From the NCBI GenBank assembly GCA_018242485.1, contig JAFEBV010000041.1, forward strand, positions 124,001 through 188,000: a stretch of 64,000 nucleotides of DNA, given 5' to 3'. The position numbers and the translations under genes were made by a program. The DNA comes from Pseudomonadota bacterium. Lineage in GTDB: Bacteria; Pseudomonadota; Gammaproteobacteria; Xanthomonadales; Xanthomonadaceae. Shown piece by piece: positions 25,606 through 35,112 of this stretch (the first letter of the stretch is position 1; each line of letters begins with the position of its first letter). Under the pieces are notes generated by a model. The model saw only the letters and a program-made list of their open reading frames with translations. It had not been told where the DNA came from and did no database searches.

Positions 25606-27699
25606 ATGGAAACAACCGAATTGATTCAACGAGCCATCAATGACGGCCACCTTCAGATCATCGCCAGCGGCAAAACCGAGAAAGTTCGCTATGTCGCAGT
25701 AAACCACGCCGAAAAATGGTCTGACCCTGAAGAGAAGGTTCGCGCGGCCTATTACGCCGAACTGATCTACCGCTATGGCTACGACCCGGAATGCATCGGC
25801 GTTGAGATCACCGTACCGGATCGCGTGCCATACGACCGGGCAGACATTGTGGTGTTCCGCGACAAATTGCGCACAAAGCCCTACGCAGTGATCGAATGCA
25901 AGCGCGACGCGGTGACTGACAACGAGTTCAAGCAAGCCATCGAGCAAGCTTTTGGCAACGGCCACGCGCATAAATTCCGCGCCGAATACGTTGGCGTTGT
26001 GGCCGGTCAGACGCGTGCATTCTTTGATTGCTCAGATCGCTACGGCGCACTGGAGCGTGATGAAAACGTCATCGCCGACCTGCCCGAGCAATACGGCAAG
26101 CCAGAAGAGTTCAAGTACTACTACAAAGCCCAGAACAAGCCGGACATTGGCGCAGTCAGCCGTGACGACCTCATCAAGACCATCCGCAAATGCCACCAGA
26201 CCTTGTGGGGCGGTGGTCGTTTGTCACCACCGATGGCATTCGGTGAACTGACCAAGCTCATCTTCCTGAAAACGCGAGACGAGAAAGCCCCACGCAAAAA
26301 AGGCGAACCTTACGCCTTCCAGATCAAGACGAACGAAACCAACAAGCGCCTGGCTGCCCGCATCAAGGCGCTTTACGACATTGAGCGACAAAACGAGCCC
26401 GATGTTTTCAATGAAGACATCAAGATTGATGAAACCACACTCAAGAACGTCGTCCTTCACTTGGAAAGCGTGAATCTGACTGCCACCGATTTGGACACAA
26501 AGGGCGTGGCGTTCGAACAGTTCATGGATGGTTTTTTCAAGGGTGATTTCGGCCAATACTTCACGCCACGCAACATCATCGCCTTCGCCATTCAAATGCT
26601 CGACATCAAGGCCGAGGATGACGTGATTGACCCGGCCTGTGGTTCAGGTGGCTTCCTGCTGCACGCGCTAGATCACGTACGCAAACTTGCAGGCCAGTAC
26701 TACGACGAAGACAGCAAAGAACACTTCAACTACTGGCACAGCTTTGCAGAAAAACGCCTCTTCGGCATCGAGATCAACGAAGAGATTGCCCGAGTCGCCA
26801 AGATGAACATGATCGTGCACGACGACGGCCACACCAACGTCATCGGCAACGACGCGCTGGAGCCATTGGGCGCAATCGCGCAAAAAAACAGCGCCTTTGC
26901 CAAAGTCATGGGCATCTACCGCGAAACGGAGTTCAACCCCGAGACGGGAAAGAACGAGGAAGTTGTCAAACGCGACGAGAAGAAGGGCTTCACCAAGATC
27001 CCGACCAATCCACCATTTGGCGCAGTTATCAAGGAAGAGCTGCACTCCTACCTCAAGAGCTATGAGCTCTCACGCTACATCGGCAAAGGCGGTAAGGACG
27101 AGGACGACCCTGAAGATGACAATGCCGACCCCAAGGCTGGCAAGAAATCCATCAAGCAGCGTGCCAGCGTCAAGACTGAAGTCATCTACTGCGAACGCAT
27201 CTGGCAACTGCTCAAGCCGGGCGGCCAAGCCGCCGTGGTGCTGCCGGATGGCTTGCTCACCAATGCCAGCCTGCAAGGTGTGCGCGATTGGTTGCTGGAG
27301 CGCTTCAAGGTGCTGGCCGTGGTCAGCCTGCCGCAGTTCGCTTTTGCGCACTTCGGCGCGGGCGTGAAATCCAGCGTCGTGTTTTTGGAAAAGCGCCAGC
27401 CCGGCACGCAAGCCAGTGACGATGAAGCCATCTTCATGGCCATGGCTGAGAACATTGGCTACGATGCCACCGGCCGCGTCACTTATCAGATCGAGGTGCT
27501 GGAAGAATTGCCCGAGCTGCGCCGCGTGGAGCGCCAGCGCTGCGATCTGTTTGATTGGAAAGTGGAATTCGACTGGGTGCCCGGCGAAGGCAAGAAACCG
27601 GGACGCTGGAGCGAACGCCACCGCAAGGTCATCGAAGGTAGCGGGCTGTTGGCGCAGTACGACAGCTTCAAGAAGAACCCCGAACCTTTTTTCGTCTAA
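25606..27699 (+). CDS. N6-adenine DNA methylase with fused HsdR-type nuclease domain
   Basis: Protein of 697 aa. Residues 1 to about 165 resemble the HsdR N-terminal domain, with a PD-(D/E)xK signature: Asp80 (DRADIVVF) and Glu97-Cys-Lys99 (AVIECKR). Residues from about 185 form an HsdM-type methylase: helical N-terminal bundle, SAM-binding DPACGSGGF (about 343) and the catalytic NPPFG (about 468), plus a GGQAAVVLPDGLLTNAS block. An acidic linker (KDEDDPEDDN) is inserted in the catalytic region. It is followed by HsdS, but no separate HsdR helicase gene is present, so restriction would depend on the fused domain as in Type IIG-like designs (inference). Confidence 0.88.
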   Translation: METTELIQRAINDGHLQIIASGKTEKVRYVAVNHAEKWSDPEEKVRAAYYAELIYRYGYDPECIGVEITVPDRVPYDRADIVVFRDKLRTKPYAVIECKRDAVTDNEFKQAIEQAFGNGHAHKFRAEYVGVVAGQTRAFFDCSDRYGALERDENVIADLPEQYGKPEEFKYYYKAQNKPDIGAVSRDDLIKTIRKCHQTLWGGGRLSPPMAFGELTKLIFLKTRDEKAPRKKGEPYAFQIKTNETNKRLAARIKALYDIERQNEPDVFNEDIKIDETTLKNVVLHLESVNLTATDLDTKGVAFEQFMDGFFKGDFGQYFTPRNIIAFAIQMLDIKAEDDVIDPACGSGGFLLHALDHVRKLAGQYYDEDSKEHFNYWHSFAEKRLFGIEINEEIARVAKMNMIVHDDGHTNVIGNDALEPLGAIAQKNSAFAKVMGIYRETEFNPETGKNEEVVKRDEKKGFTKIPTNPPFGAVIKEELHSYLKSYELSRYIGKGGKDEDDPEDDNADPKAGKKSIKQRASVKTEVIYCERIWQLLKPGGQAAVVLPDGLLTNASLQGVRDWLLERFKVLAVVSLPQFAFAHFGAGVKSSVVFLEKRQPGTQASDDEAIFMAMAENIGYDATGRVTYQIEVLEELPELRRVERQRCDLFDWKVEFDWVPGEGKKPGRWSERHRKVIEGSGLLAQYDSFKKNPEPFFV

Positions 27700-27731
27700 C
27701 CCCCGTCCCCGCAGGGCAAGCGATTTGCTTT

Positions 27732-29108
27732 GTGGTGAGGCGGGGGGATACCGCGACGCAGACGTTGTCTGTCAGCCCCCAGGTTGTTGCTCTGAGGCAA
27801 TTGCGAGAGGAACTAAAAAATTCTCCATGGCCAGTGCTGCCAATGGGGAGCCCATCCATTGCCGAAATAAACCCGAAAACCGACCTAAAAGAGATTAAGG
27901 ATGATGGCCTTGTATCCTTCATCCCAATGGAGTTCATTACAGAAAAAATCAACGCTTTTACGCATACGTCGCGCCTCATATCGGAAGTCCGAAAAGGCTA
28001 TACCTGTTTCCAGAACGACGACGTGCTTTGGGCAAAGATTACTCCGTGCATGCAAAACGGCAAAACGGCCGTAGTGCAAGGTTTAACCAATGGCGTGGGG
28101 TTTGGCTCGACGGAGTTTCATGTCGTCCGCAGCAAAGCGGACAGTCTTTCCAGATTCCTCTGGGCCGTCCTGTCGATGCCTCGGCTTCTCTACGCTGCGC
28201 AAGGCGCTTTTACCGGTTCATCTGGTCACCAGCGCGTGCCAGCATCCTTCCTTGAACAGCTGGAAATTCCCGTTCCCCCGCTCGACGTGCAACGCCGCCT
28301 CATAACCGAACTGGACGCCGCGCGCATCGAACGAGATCAAGCATTGGCGCAGGCTGATGAGGCAATCAGTGGGTTCGAGGAATGGGCATTAAAGGCGATG
28401 GGTATCGTGGCCATTCAGCCCAAACGGCGCTCCACCTTTGCTGTGCGCATAGGCTCTGTCCGAAACCGTCTTGACCCCTTTCATCACCTGCCGGAATTCA
28501 TCGGAATTGAGCGCGCTATCACCTCTGCCCCACATGCCAGACTAGGTGATCTGGTCACTTTTTCGACGGACACTTGGAACCCCGTCAATCATTCTGAACC
28601 AACGTTCCGGTATATCGAAATCAGCGGTGTAGACCGGAGGCGGGGAAAAGCTATTGCGAGCGCCATAGCCACGGACGAAGCGCCGAGCCGCGCCCGCATG
28701 GCGGTTCAGCCAGGTGACCTCATCGTGAGCTTGACCCGTCCACATCACGGATCAATCGCATTGCTGGGCCCGGAGCATCAAGATTGCGTGGCATCGACTG
28801 GTTTCGCCGTCATTCGCAACGTCACAGGCAAATCATCAGCACGTTTTTTGTGGGCGGTATTGCGCCTGAGTAGCTCTCTGCGGCAGATGCTGCGGCGCGC
28901 CAGCGGAGGAAACTATCCGGCTATCACGCAAGATGAACTCGCAAACATTTTGGTACCACTACCGGACATCAATACTCAGCAACGAGTCATCGATGAAGCG
29001 GTACGCCGCAGTATGGAAGCGGATGCTCTGGAAGCAAAAGCTGAAGCTGTCTGGCAGCAAGCCCGCCAACGCTTCGAACAACAACTTTTGAAGGGAGACG
29101 CCACGTGA
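27732..29108 (+). CDS. hsdS: HsdS-like specificity subunit
   Basis: DNA-recognition subunit of a type I-like system, 458 aa. It has two target-recognition halves, each ending in a conserved helix: GSSGHQRVPASFLEQLEIPVPP then LDVQRRLITELDAARIER, and GGNYPAITQDELANILVPLP then INTQQRVIDEAV. The first half begins ELKNSPWPVLPMGS. The start is a GTG at 27732, uncertain because no strong ribosome-binding site is seen. It follows the methylase by 33 bases and overlaps the next gene by four bases. The recognised DNA sequence cannot be predicted. Confidence 0.85.
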   Translation: MVRRGDTATQTLSVSPQVVALRQLREELKNSPWPVLPMGSPSIAEINPKTDLKEIKDDGLVSFIPMEFITEKINAFTHTSRLISEVRKGYTCFQNDDVLWAKITPCMQNGKTAVVQGLTNGVGFGSTEFHVVRSKADSLSRFLWAVLSMPRLLYAAQGAFTGSSGHQRVPASFLEQLEIPVPPLDVQRRLITELDAARIERDQALAQADEAISGFEEWALKAMGIVAIQPKRRSTFAVRIGSVRNRLDPFHHLPEFIGIERAITSAPHARLGDLVTFSTDTWNPVNHSEPTFRYIEISGVDRRRGKAIASAIATDEAPSRARMAVQPGDLIVSLTRPHHGSIALLGPEHQDCVASTGFAVIRNVTGKSSARFLWAVLRLSSSLRQMLRRASGGNYPAITQDELANILVPLPDINTQQRVIDEAVRRSMEADALEAKAEAVWQQARQRFEQQLLKGDAT

Positions 29109-30730
29109 TTCTCTCGGGTATCTTGCACACATCACTGGGTGGCTTCACGGTCATCCGTGGTGTGGCGCCGCTGGGTGAGCTGGCGCGCTGCTCGCGCTTT
29201 GATTCTGCCTATCAGCGCAACCTGATCGAAACCCACCGCAGCGAAATTGAGCAATTCCTAGCCGACCGGCAGTTTCTGTTTTTCCCTGAGGTGGTGCTTT
29301 CTGCCTCGCTGAACTTCGACTATGCCAAAGCACGCGGCAAGAACGTGCAGCCGCTAGGCGATCTATTCACCGGAAAGGGCTTCACGTCCAATGTCGATAG
29401 CTTATCGGTACGGGTAGCCAAAACCAAGTTACCGAAGGGGCTGGAAGTGGTAGGTGGCAGTACCGCCCCCACACTGGCGTTTATTGATGTCCCTGAAGAT
29501 CAACTGTCAGAAGCAAATGGCCTGCGCCTGTTCCGTATCGATGGCAACCATCGCCTGAGCGCGGCGCGGGATCTTAAATCCGGCGATGCTACCTACCAGC
29601 TCGACACCCCTTTTTGCATCGTGCTGCATCAAGACCCCACTGAGAAGCAGCGCTTCGAAAAGGTGGTTTTCCACAACATCAATGCCAAGCAGATTCCGCT
29701 GACCTCTGAGGAAAACCTGCGCCTGATCTTGCTGACAGGTGACGGCGCACTGTTCAGCGACGAGGATTTGCTCACCAAGCCTAGCTTTGGGGCAGCCTAC
29801 TGGCTGGCGCGGCATCTCCTGCCCGAGTTCAATGCGGATTTTCTGAGTGGGCTGACAAAGCACTTCGAGAACAAGCACACCTTGGCCTTGAGCCTGGCGC
29901 AGTTTCTGATAGCCAAGGTGGCTGTAGCGGGCGGTACCGGAGTGGCGGCACTTCAGCCCGAAGTTGAGCGTGTGCGTAAAGCCATGATTGAGGTGAACGC
30001 GTGCTACAGCGCCGCAGCCAGCCAAACCTTGCGCGAATCGGCCTGCCACGGAGTTCTGACGGCTTTCGTCTACTTCGCGCTCAAGAACGAAGGGCGGCAA
30101 CTGCCCGCCTTTACGCGCTGGATCGAAAGCAACCGCATCGACCGGCTGAGCCCGGCCATCACCTCGCGAGGTTTGGGTTACCACTACCACTTGGGCCGCA
30201 CGCAAGCTGTGGACGCGGCGAGCCTGGTGGATGTATTCGAAAGCGTGCTCACGGCGCGCAGCCGCGAAGTGTTTGTCTCGATGCAGTTCGGCATCCCGGC
30301 GGGTGAGGAGCCTGTCTACAAAGCGATCAAGGAAGCCATCGATGCGGTAAATGCCAAACATGGGTTGCTGGCGGATTTGGCCCTGTGCCCGGTTCGCATC
30401 GATCATGTAAATAAAGGCCACAGTTACACGATTGCCGATGAGATTCTGAAGGTGGTCAACGGCTGCGGGCTGCTCATCGCAGACCTGACACAGGGCAACA
30501 AAAACGTCTACCACGAGATTGGCTTCTTGATGGGTCTGAACCAAGGTCGTACGGCAACACAGGACAACTTCATCCTGCTGGCAGACAACAAGCAAATCCA
30601 GAGCGATGCGGCCATTGGATTCAACCTGCGGCATTGGCAGCAGGTGCGGTTTGATGACCCGCTCGACCTCAAGACCAAGCTAGTGCCATCGTTGGAGCAG
30701 CATTTTCGGTTGGGAGGGGGTGCACCATGA
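29105..30730 (+). CDS. DGQHR/DndB-like protein fused to deoxyribosyltransferase/TIR-like domain
   Basis: Protein of 541 aa. The N-terminal part (about 1-250) has the ParB/DndB-like pattern around FRIDGNHRLSAARD (Asp146 to Arg150), as in DGQHR-domain proteins of modification and defence islands. The C-terminal part (about 385-535) has EVFVSMQFG and IADLTQGNKNVYHEIGFLMGL, with Asp460 and Glu471, the signature of nucleoside 2-deoxyribosyltransferase/TIR-like folds that hydrolyse or bind nucleotides. It overlaps hsdS by four bases and rhuM by four, so it is an integral part of the operon, in the place usually held by hsdR. A sensor-effector role is inferred. Confidence 0.75.
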   Translation: MILSGILHTSLGGFTVIRGVAPLGELARCSRFDSAYQRNLIETHRSEIEQFLADRQFLFFPEVVLSASLNFDYAKARGKNVQPLGDLFTGKGFTSNVDSLSVRVAKTKLPKGLEVVGGSTAPTLAFIDVPEDQLSEANGLRLFRIDGNHRLSAARDLKSGDATYQLDTPFCIVLHQDPTEKQRFEKVVFHNINAKQIPLTSEENLRLILLTGDGALFSDEDLLTKPSFGAAYWLARHLLPEFNADFLSGLTKHFENKHTLALSLAQFLIAKVAVAGGTGVAALQPEVERVRKAMIEVNACYSAAASQTLRESACHGVLTAFVYFALKNEGRQLPAFTRWIESNRIDRLSPAITSRGLGYHYHLGRTQAVDAASLVDVFESVLTARSREVFVSMQFGIPAGEEPVYKAIKEAIDAVNAKHGLLADLALCPVRIDHVNKGHSYTIADEILKVVNGCGLLIADLTQGNKNVYHEIGFLMGLNQGRTATQDNFILLADNKQIQSDAAIGFNLRHWQQVRFDDPLDLKTKLVPSLEQHFRLGGGAP

Positions 30731-31797
30731 AACGCGGTAAGCCAACAGTGCCCGTGAAGACAATCGAAGCCTCCCTCGTCCGCTCCTCAGCCGCCGAATA
30801 CCTGACCTTCGTTGCCGCCAGCGGCCAGGGCGGCGTGGAGGCGGTGTATGCCGATGAAAGCATCTGGATCACCCAGAAAATGATGGGCTTGCTCTACGAC
30901 GTAAACGTGCGCACGGTGAATGAGCACCTGAAAAAAATCTTTGCCGATAGCGAGTTGCAGGAAGATGCAGTTATCCGGAAATTCCGGATAACTGCCACCG
31001 ACGGCAAGCGCTACGACACCCAGCATTACAGCCTGCCCGCCATCATCGCCGTGGGCTACAAGGTGAATTCCGAGCGTGCGGTGCAGTTCCGCAAGTGGGC
31101 AACCAACATCATCGAGCAGTTCACCATCAAGGCCTATGTGATGGATGATGAGCGGATCAAGGCCGGTGGCTCGGTGCTCACCGAGCAGTATTTCGAAGAG
31201 CAACTGCAGCGCATCCGCGAGATTCGTCTCTCCGAGCGCAAGTTTTACCAAAAGATCACCGACATCTACGCCACGGCGCTGGACTACGACGTGACGGCGC
31301 AGGCCACCAAGCGCTTCTTCGCCACGGTTCAGAACAAGTTGCACTGGGCGATCCACGGCCAGACCGCTGCGGAGGTGGTCTACCACCGCGCCGATGCCGA
31401 TCAGCCCAATATGGGCTTGACCACATGGAAGGATGCGCCAGCGGGCAAGATTCAGAAGTTCGATGTGGTGGTGGCCAAAAACTACCTGAGCGAGCTTGAG
31501 ATGGCCCAACTTTCCCGCTTGGTCAACGCCTATCTGGATGTGGCCGAGGACATGGCGCTGCGCAAGATCCCGATGACGATGCAGGACTGGGAGACGCGCC
31601 TGAACCGGTTTATCGAGGCCACCGACCGCGAAGTGTTGCAGGACGCAGGCAAGGTGACCGCAGAAATCGCCAAGGTGCACGCGATAAGCGAGTTTGAAAA
31701 ATACCGCATCGTGCAGGACCGGTTGTTTGAGAGTGATTTTGACCGGCTGCTCAACCAGATTGAGCCCAACAGTCAACCGGACATCAATGAGGATTAA
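30727..31797 (+). CDS. rhuM: RhuM-family protein
   Basis: Protein of 356 aa matching the RhuM family throughout: the DNA-binding-like start ESIWITQKMMGLLYDVNVRTVNEHLKKIF, then FRITATDGKRYDTQHYSLPAIIAVGYKVNSERAVQFRKWA, and a C-terminal WAIHGQTAAEVVYHRADADQPNMGLTTW segment. RhuM genes are found inside type I restriction loci and pathogenicity islands; biochemical activity is unknown. The ATG overlaps the previous stop by four bases. A toxin or regulator role is possible. The next gene fragment begins six bases after its stop. Confidence 0.85.
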   Translation: MKRGKPTVPVKTIEASLVRSSAAEYLTFVAASGQGGVEAVYADESIWITQKMMGLLYDVNVRTVNEHLKKIFADSELQEDAVIRKFRITATDGKRYDTQHYSLPAIIAVGYKVNSERAVQFRKWATNIIEQFTIKAYVMDDERIKAGGSVLTEQYFEEQLQRIREIRLSERKFYQKITDIYATALDYDVTAQATKRFFATVQNKLHWAIHGQTAAEVVYHRADADQPNMGLTTWKDAPAGKIQKFDVVVAKNYLSELEMAQLSRLVNAYLDVAEDMALRKIPMTMQDWETRLNRFIEATDREVLQDAGKVTAEIAKVHAISEFEKYRIVQDRLFESDFDRLLNQIEPNSQPDINED

Positions 31798-31803
31798 CGG
31801 TCA

Positions 31804-32331
31804 ATGGCCGACTCGTCAGAGCTTGCAGCCATTCAAGCCGAAAATGCCCGCCTGATTGCGCTACTCGAAACCCACGGCATTGAGTGGCGATTGCCACAGC
31901 CAGTCGCAGTTGCGGCTCAAGAACCAGAACCATCCCGCCTTTCCACGGCTGAAAAGGTGGCGCTGTTCCGCCGGCTGTTTCGCGGGCGCACGGATGTGCA
32001 CCCGATCCGCTGGGAAGGCAAGACCTCCGGCAAGACTGGCTACGCGCCCGCGTGCGCAAACGAGTGGCGTGACGGTGTCTGTGAGAAGCCGCGCATCAAA
32101 TGCGGCGATTGCAACAATCGCCTGCTGAGTACAGGAATTTCAACCGCTCTTTCCGAGCAGTCTGGCGGGCAGGCAGCAGCTGAGCAAGCGCGGAATCGAG
32201 CACTGAGCGGACCTCTGCGGGTGGCTTTCCGGCCCTGTGGAGTCGCCCGTGCGCACGATGCGCGGCCGATTTCACTCGATTCCCGACAGCGGGCCAAGCC
32301 GGCCCTGCGGGCGCGTGGCCGCACCAGATAG
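31804..32331 (+). pseudogene. TOTE-type primase N-terminus, truncated
   Basis: The first 106 or so residues match the start of archaeo-eukaryotic primase/helicase proteins of TOTE conflict systems: a leading coiled coil, then KVALFRRLFRGRTDVHPIRWEGKTSGKTGYAPACANEW...GVCEKPRIKCGDC with Cys84, Cys93, Cys100 and Cys103. After CNNRLL (about base 32120) similarity ends abruptly and the frame runs into unrelated sequence to 32331. Full-length proteins are much longer, with primase, helicase and nuclease parts. It follows rhuM by six bases, so the operon once continued and was cut by a rearrangement that joined it to IS91 DNA. Confidence 0.7.
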
Positions 32332-32365
32332 AGCGGGCGGTTTGCCATCGGTCCTTCGACTGCGC

Positions 32366-32745
32366 TCACGGCAAGCGTGAAGACCGGCGCGATGTCATGC
32401 GGCCGCAGCAGACGGTGCGCGCGGGGCGGCGGCACCTGCGCCGCCAGCTTGGCGATGAACTCCACCGGCTCGACAAATTCGCCTGGAGCGAATTTGAACA
32501 GCCGAAGGCTGGCCCGAAGGGCGGAGGGCAGGATGCCCGGAGTAGCTCCACGTGCGTGGTGCCGTTGCGCCACAACGTCTTGAGCGCGTAACGCACCCGG
32601 CCCTGCGGCGAGATCGACAACCGCTGCTCGCTGATCGCCGGACGCGCGATGTAGCGGCACAGGCGTTCGAGCTTGGCGCTCTCGCAGGCCTCGGCAGCCA
32701 CCCCGGCATGCAGCGAGAAGCTTGGTTCGCAAATCGGCATGCAAG
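32366..32745 (-). pseudogene. IS91-type transposase, C-terminal half (copy A)
   Basis: Begins PSFSLHAGVAAEA...KLERLCRYIARPAISEQRLS...RYALKTLWRNGTTHV, the C-terminal core of IS91-family transposases including the catalytic-type Tyr in RYIARP. The frame then shifts; the continuation (EFVEPVEFIAKLAAQVPPPRAH) is in another frame after an insertion of about 80 bases rich in CCTTCGGGC. Residues before SFSLHAGV are absent, and they are what the fragment at 24191-25010 contains. Bases 32128-32365 hold no gene I recognise. Confidence 0.75.
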
Positions 32746-32751
32746 GGCGCG

Positions 32752-35112
32752 TCAACTCCCCCGCAAGCGCAGCGCGTTGCCGACCACCGACACCGAGCTC
32801 AGGCTCATCGCCAGCGCGGCGATCATCGGGCTGAGCAGCAGGCCGAATACCGGGTACAGCGTACCGGCGGCGAGCGGGATGCCCAGCGCGTTGTAGGCGA
32901 AGGCAAAGGCGAGGTTCTGGCGCATGTTCGCCACCGTGGCCTGCGACAGCTGGCGGGCGCGCAGGATGCCGCGCAGGTCGCCCTTGACGAGGGTCACTTG
33001 CGCACTGGACATCGCCACGTCGGTGCCGGTGCCCATGGCGATGCCGACGTCGGCGGCGGCCAGTGCGGGCGCGTCGTTGATGCCATCGCCGGCCATCGCC
33101 ACGCGCCGTCCCTGCGCCTGCAGGCGCGTCACCAGCGCGGCCTTGTCGGCCGGGCGCACTTCGCCATGGATCTCGTCGATGTGCAGTCGCTTGCCGATCG
33201 CCTCGGCGGTACGCAGGCCATCGCCGCTGGCCATCACGATGCGCACGCCGGCGGCATGCAAGGCCGCGATGGCTTCGGGGGTGCCGTCCTTGATCGGGTC
33301 GGCGACCGCGAGCAAGCCGGAGAGCACGCCATCGGCGGCCAGATACATCACGCTGGCGCCCTCGTCGCGCAGGCGCTGTGCGGCTTCATCCAATGCTTTC
33401 GTATCGGCACCCACCTCGCGCATCAACGCGGCATTGCCCAATGCGAGCGCACGCCCTTCGACCACGCCACGCGCGCCGATGCCGGTGGACGATTCGAATG
33501 CACTGGCGGTGGACAAGGCCAGCCCGCGCTCACGCGCCTGCGCCACGATGGCATCGGCCAGCGGATGTTCGCTGCCGGCATCCAGGCTCGCCGCCAGCCG
33601 CAGCACTTCGTCGGTGTTGCCGCCAGCCACCGCCTTCGCCTCGCGGAACACCGGCTTGCCGCGGGTGAGCGTGCCGGTCTTGTCCACCACCAAGGTATCG
33701 ATCAGGCGCAGGCGTTCGATGGCTTCGGCATCGCGGAACAGCACGCCCGAACCGGCCGCGCGCCCGCTGGCGACCATGATCGACATCGGCGTGGCCAACC
33801 CCAGCGCGCAGGGACAGGCGATGATCAGCACCGCCACGGCGTTGACCACCGCATGCACCCATGACGGATCGGGCCCGAACAGGCCCCACGCGAAGAACGT
33901 GAGCACCGCCGCGGCCAGCACCGCCAGCACGAACCAGTAGCTCACGCGGTCGGCCAGCCGCTGCATCGGCGCGCGCGTGCGCTGCGCCTGCGCCACCAGT
34001 TGCACGATCTGCGCGAGCACGGTGTCGGCACCAACCTTCTGCGCGCGGATCACCAGGCTGCCGTTGCCGTTGAGGGTGGCACCGATCACCTTGGCATCCA
34101 CGGTTTTTTCGACCGGGATGGGTTCGCCGGTGAGCATGGATTCGTCCACGCTGGAGCGGCCTTCGAGCACCACACCGTCCACCGGCACCTTCTCGCCGGG
34201 GCGCACACGCAGGCGATCGCCAGGATGCACATCGGCCAAGGACACGTCTTCCTCACCGCCATCGTCGCGCAGGCGGCGCGCGGCCTTGGGTGCCAGCCCT
34301 AGCAGGGCGCGGATCGCCGCCGAGGTGCTGGCTCGCGCCTTGAGTTCGAGGATCTGCCCGAGCAAGGTCAGCGAGACGATCACCGCGGCAGCTTCGAAAT
34401 ACACCTCCACCCGCCCGTGCATCCTGAAAGCAGGTGGAAACCAGTCCGGTACGAGCACCGCGACCACGCTGTAGATGAAAGCCGCACCGACGCCGGTACC
34501 GATCAGCGTCCACATGTTCAGGCTGCGATGGCGGAGCGAGCCCAACCAGCGCTCGAAAAACGGCGCACCCGCCCACAGCACCACCGGTGCCGACAGGGCG
34601 AATTCGATCCACACGCGCACGCCCGGATCGATCCACGCCACATGCGCGCCGAACATCGCCAGCAGCATCACCGTCGCGGACAGCGGCAGCGTGAGGAAGA
34701 AGCGGCGACGGAAGTCGGTCAGCTCCGGATTTTCGCCTTCGTCCAGCGCAGGCAGCATCGGCTCCAGCGCCATCCCGCACAGCGGGCAGGTGCCGGGCGC
34801 ATCGCGCATGATTTCCGGGTGCATCGGGCAGGTGTAGCGCGTGCCCGGTGGCGCCGGCGGTTCATCGTGTGCGCTGGGCGACAGGTAGTGCTGCGGATCG
34901 GCGAGGAACTTCTCGCGGCAGCGCGTGGCGCAGAAAAAGTAATCGCGCCCATCGAGATGGGCGTGGTGCGGGGATGCCGTCGTCACCGTCATGCCGCAGA
35001 CCGGGTCGATGAGGCTGCTCTCCCCGGCCGGTTCGGGCAGCATCGATATCGATGGTTTCGCCGCGTGGCCATCGGCCTTGTGCTGGCAACAAGCGTGCGG
35101 TTCGTGGCTCAT
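32752..35112 (-). CDS. Copper/silver-exporting P1B-type ATPase with YHS domain
   Basis: Inner-membrane metal exporter of 786 aa. N-terminal YHS domain (about 35-80: DPVCGMTV...[19 protein letters not shown]), then a heavy-metal-binding domain ([10 protein letters not shown]...[10 protein letters not shown]), eight membrane segments, the actuator TGEP, ion-binding [11 protein letters not shown] (about 433), phosphorylation site Asp477 in DKTGTLT, and MVGDGIND-like [13 protein letters not shown]. The CPC motif indicates Cu+ or Ag+. No classical CxxC HMA domain is present; metal sensing is by the YHS and Cys/His-rich HMBD instead. The start overlaps the stop of the MerR-family regulator by four bases. 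Confidence 0.93.
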   Translation of the reverse strand: MSHEPHACCQHKADGHAAKPSISMLPEPAGESSLIDPVCGMTVTTASPHHAHLDGRDYFFCATRCREKFLADPQHYLSPSAHDEPPAPPGTRYTCPMHPEIMRDAPGTCPLCGMALEPMLPALDEGENPELTDFRRRFFLTLPLSATVMLLAMFGAHVAWIDPGVRVWIEFALSAPVVLWAGAPFFERWLGSLRHRSLNMWTLIGTGVGAAFIYSVVAVLVPDWFPPAFRMHGRVEVYFEAAAVIVSLTLLGQILELKARASTSAAIRALLGLAPKAARRLRDDGGEEDVSLADVHPGDRLRVRPGEKVPVDGVVLEGRSSVDESMLTGEPIPVEKTVDAKVIGATLNGNGSLVIRAQKVGADTVLAQIVQLVAQAQRTRAPMQRLADRVSYWFVLAVLAAAVLTFFAWGLFGPDPSWVHAVVNAVAVLIIACPCALGLATPMSIMVASGRAAGSGVLFRDAEAIERLRLIDTLVVDKTGTLTRGKPVFREAKAVAGGNTDEVLRLAASLDAGSEHPLADAIVAQARERGLALSTASAFESSTGIGARGVVEGRALALGNAALMREVGADTKALDEAAQRLRDEGASVMYLAADGVLSGLLAVADPIKDGTPEAIAALHAAGVRIVMASGDGLRTAEAIGKRLHIDEIHGEVRPADKAALVTRLQAQGRRVAMAGDGINDAPALAAADVGIAMGTGTDVAMSSAQVTLVKGDLRGILRARQLSQATVANMRQNLAFAFAYNALGIPLAAGTLYPVFGLLLSPMIAALAMSLSSVSVVGNALRLRGS

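Noticed and set aside
24191..32745. One IS91 transposase simply interrupted by the defence operon
   Set aside because: The N-terminal half is on the wrong side: in minus-strand reading the C-terminal half comes first, so a plain insertion cannot produce this order.
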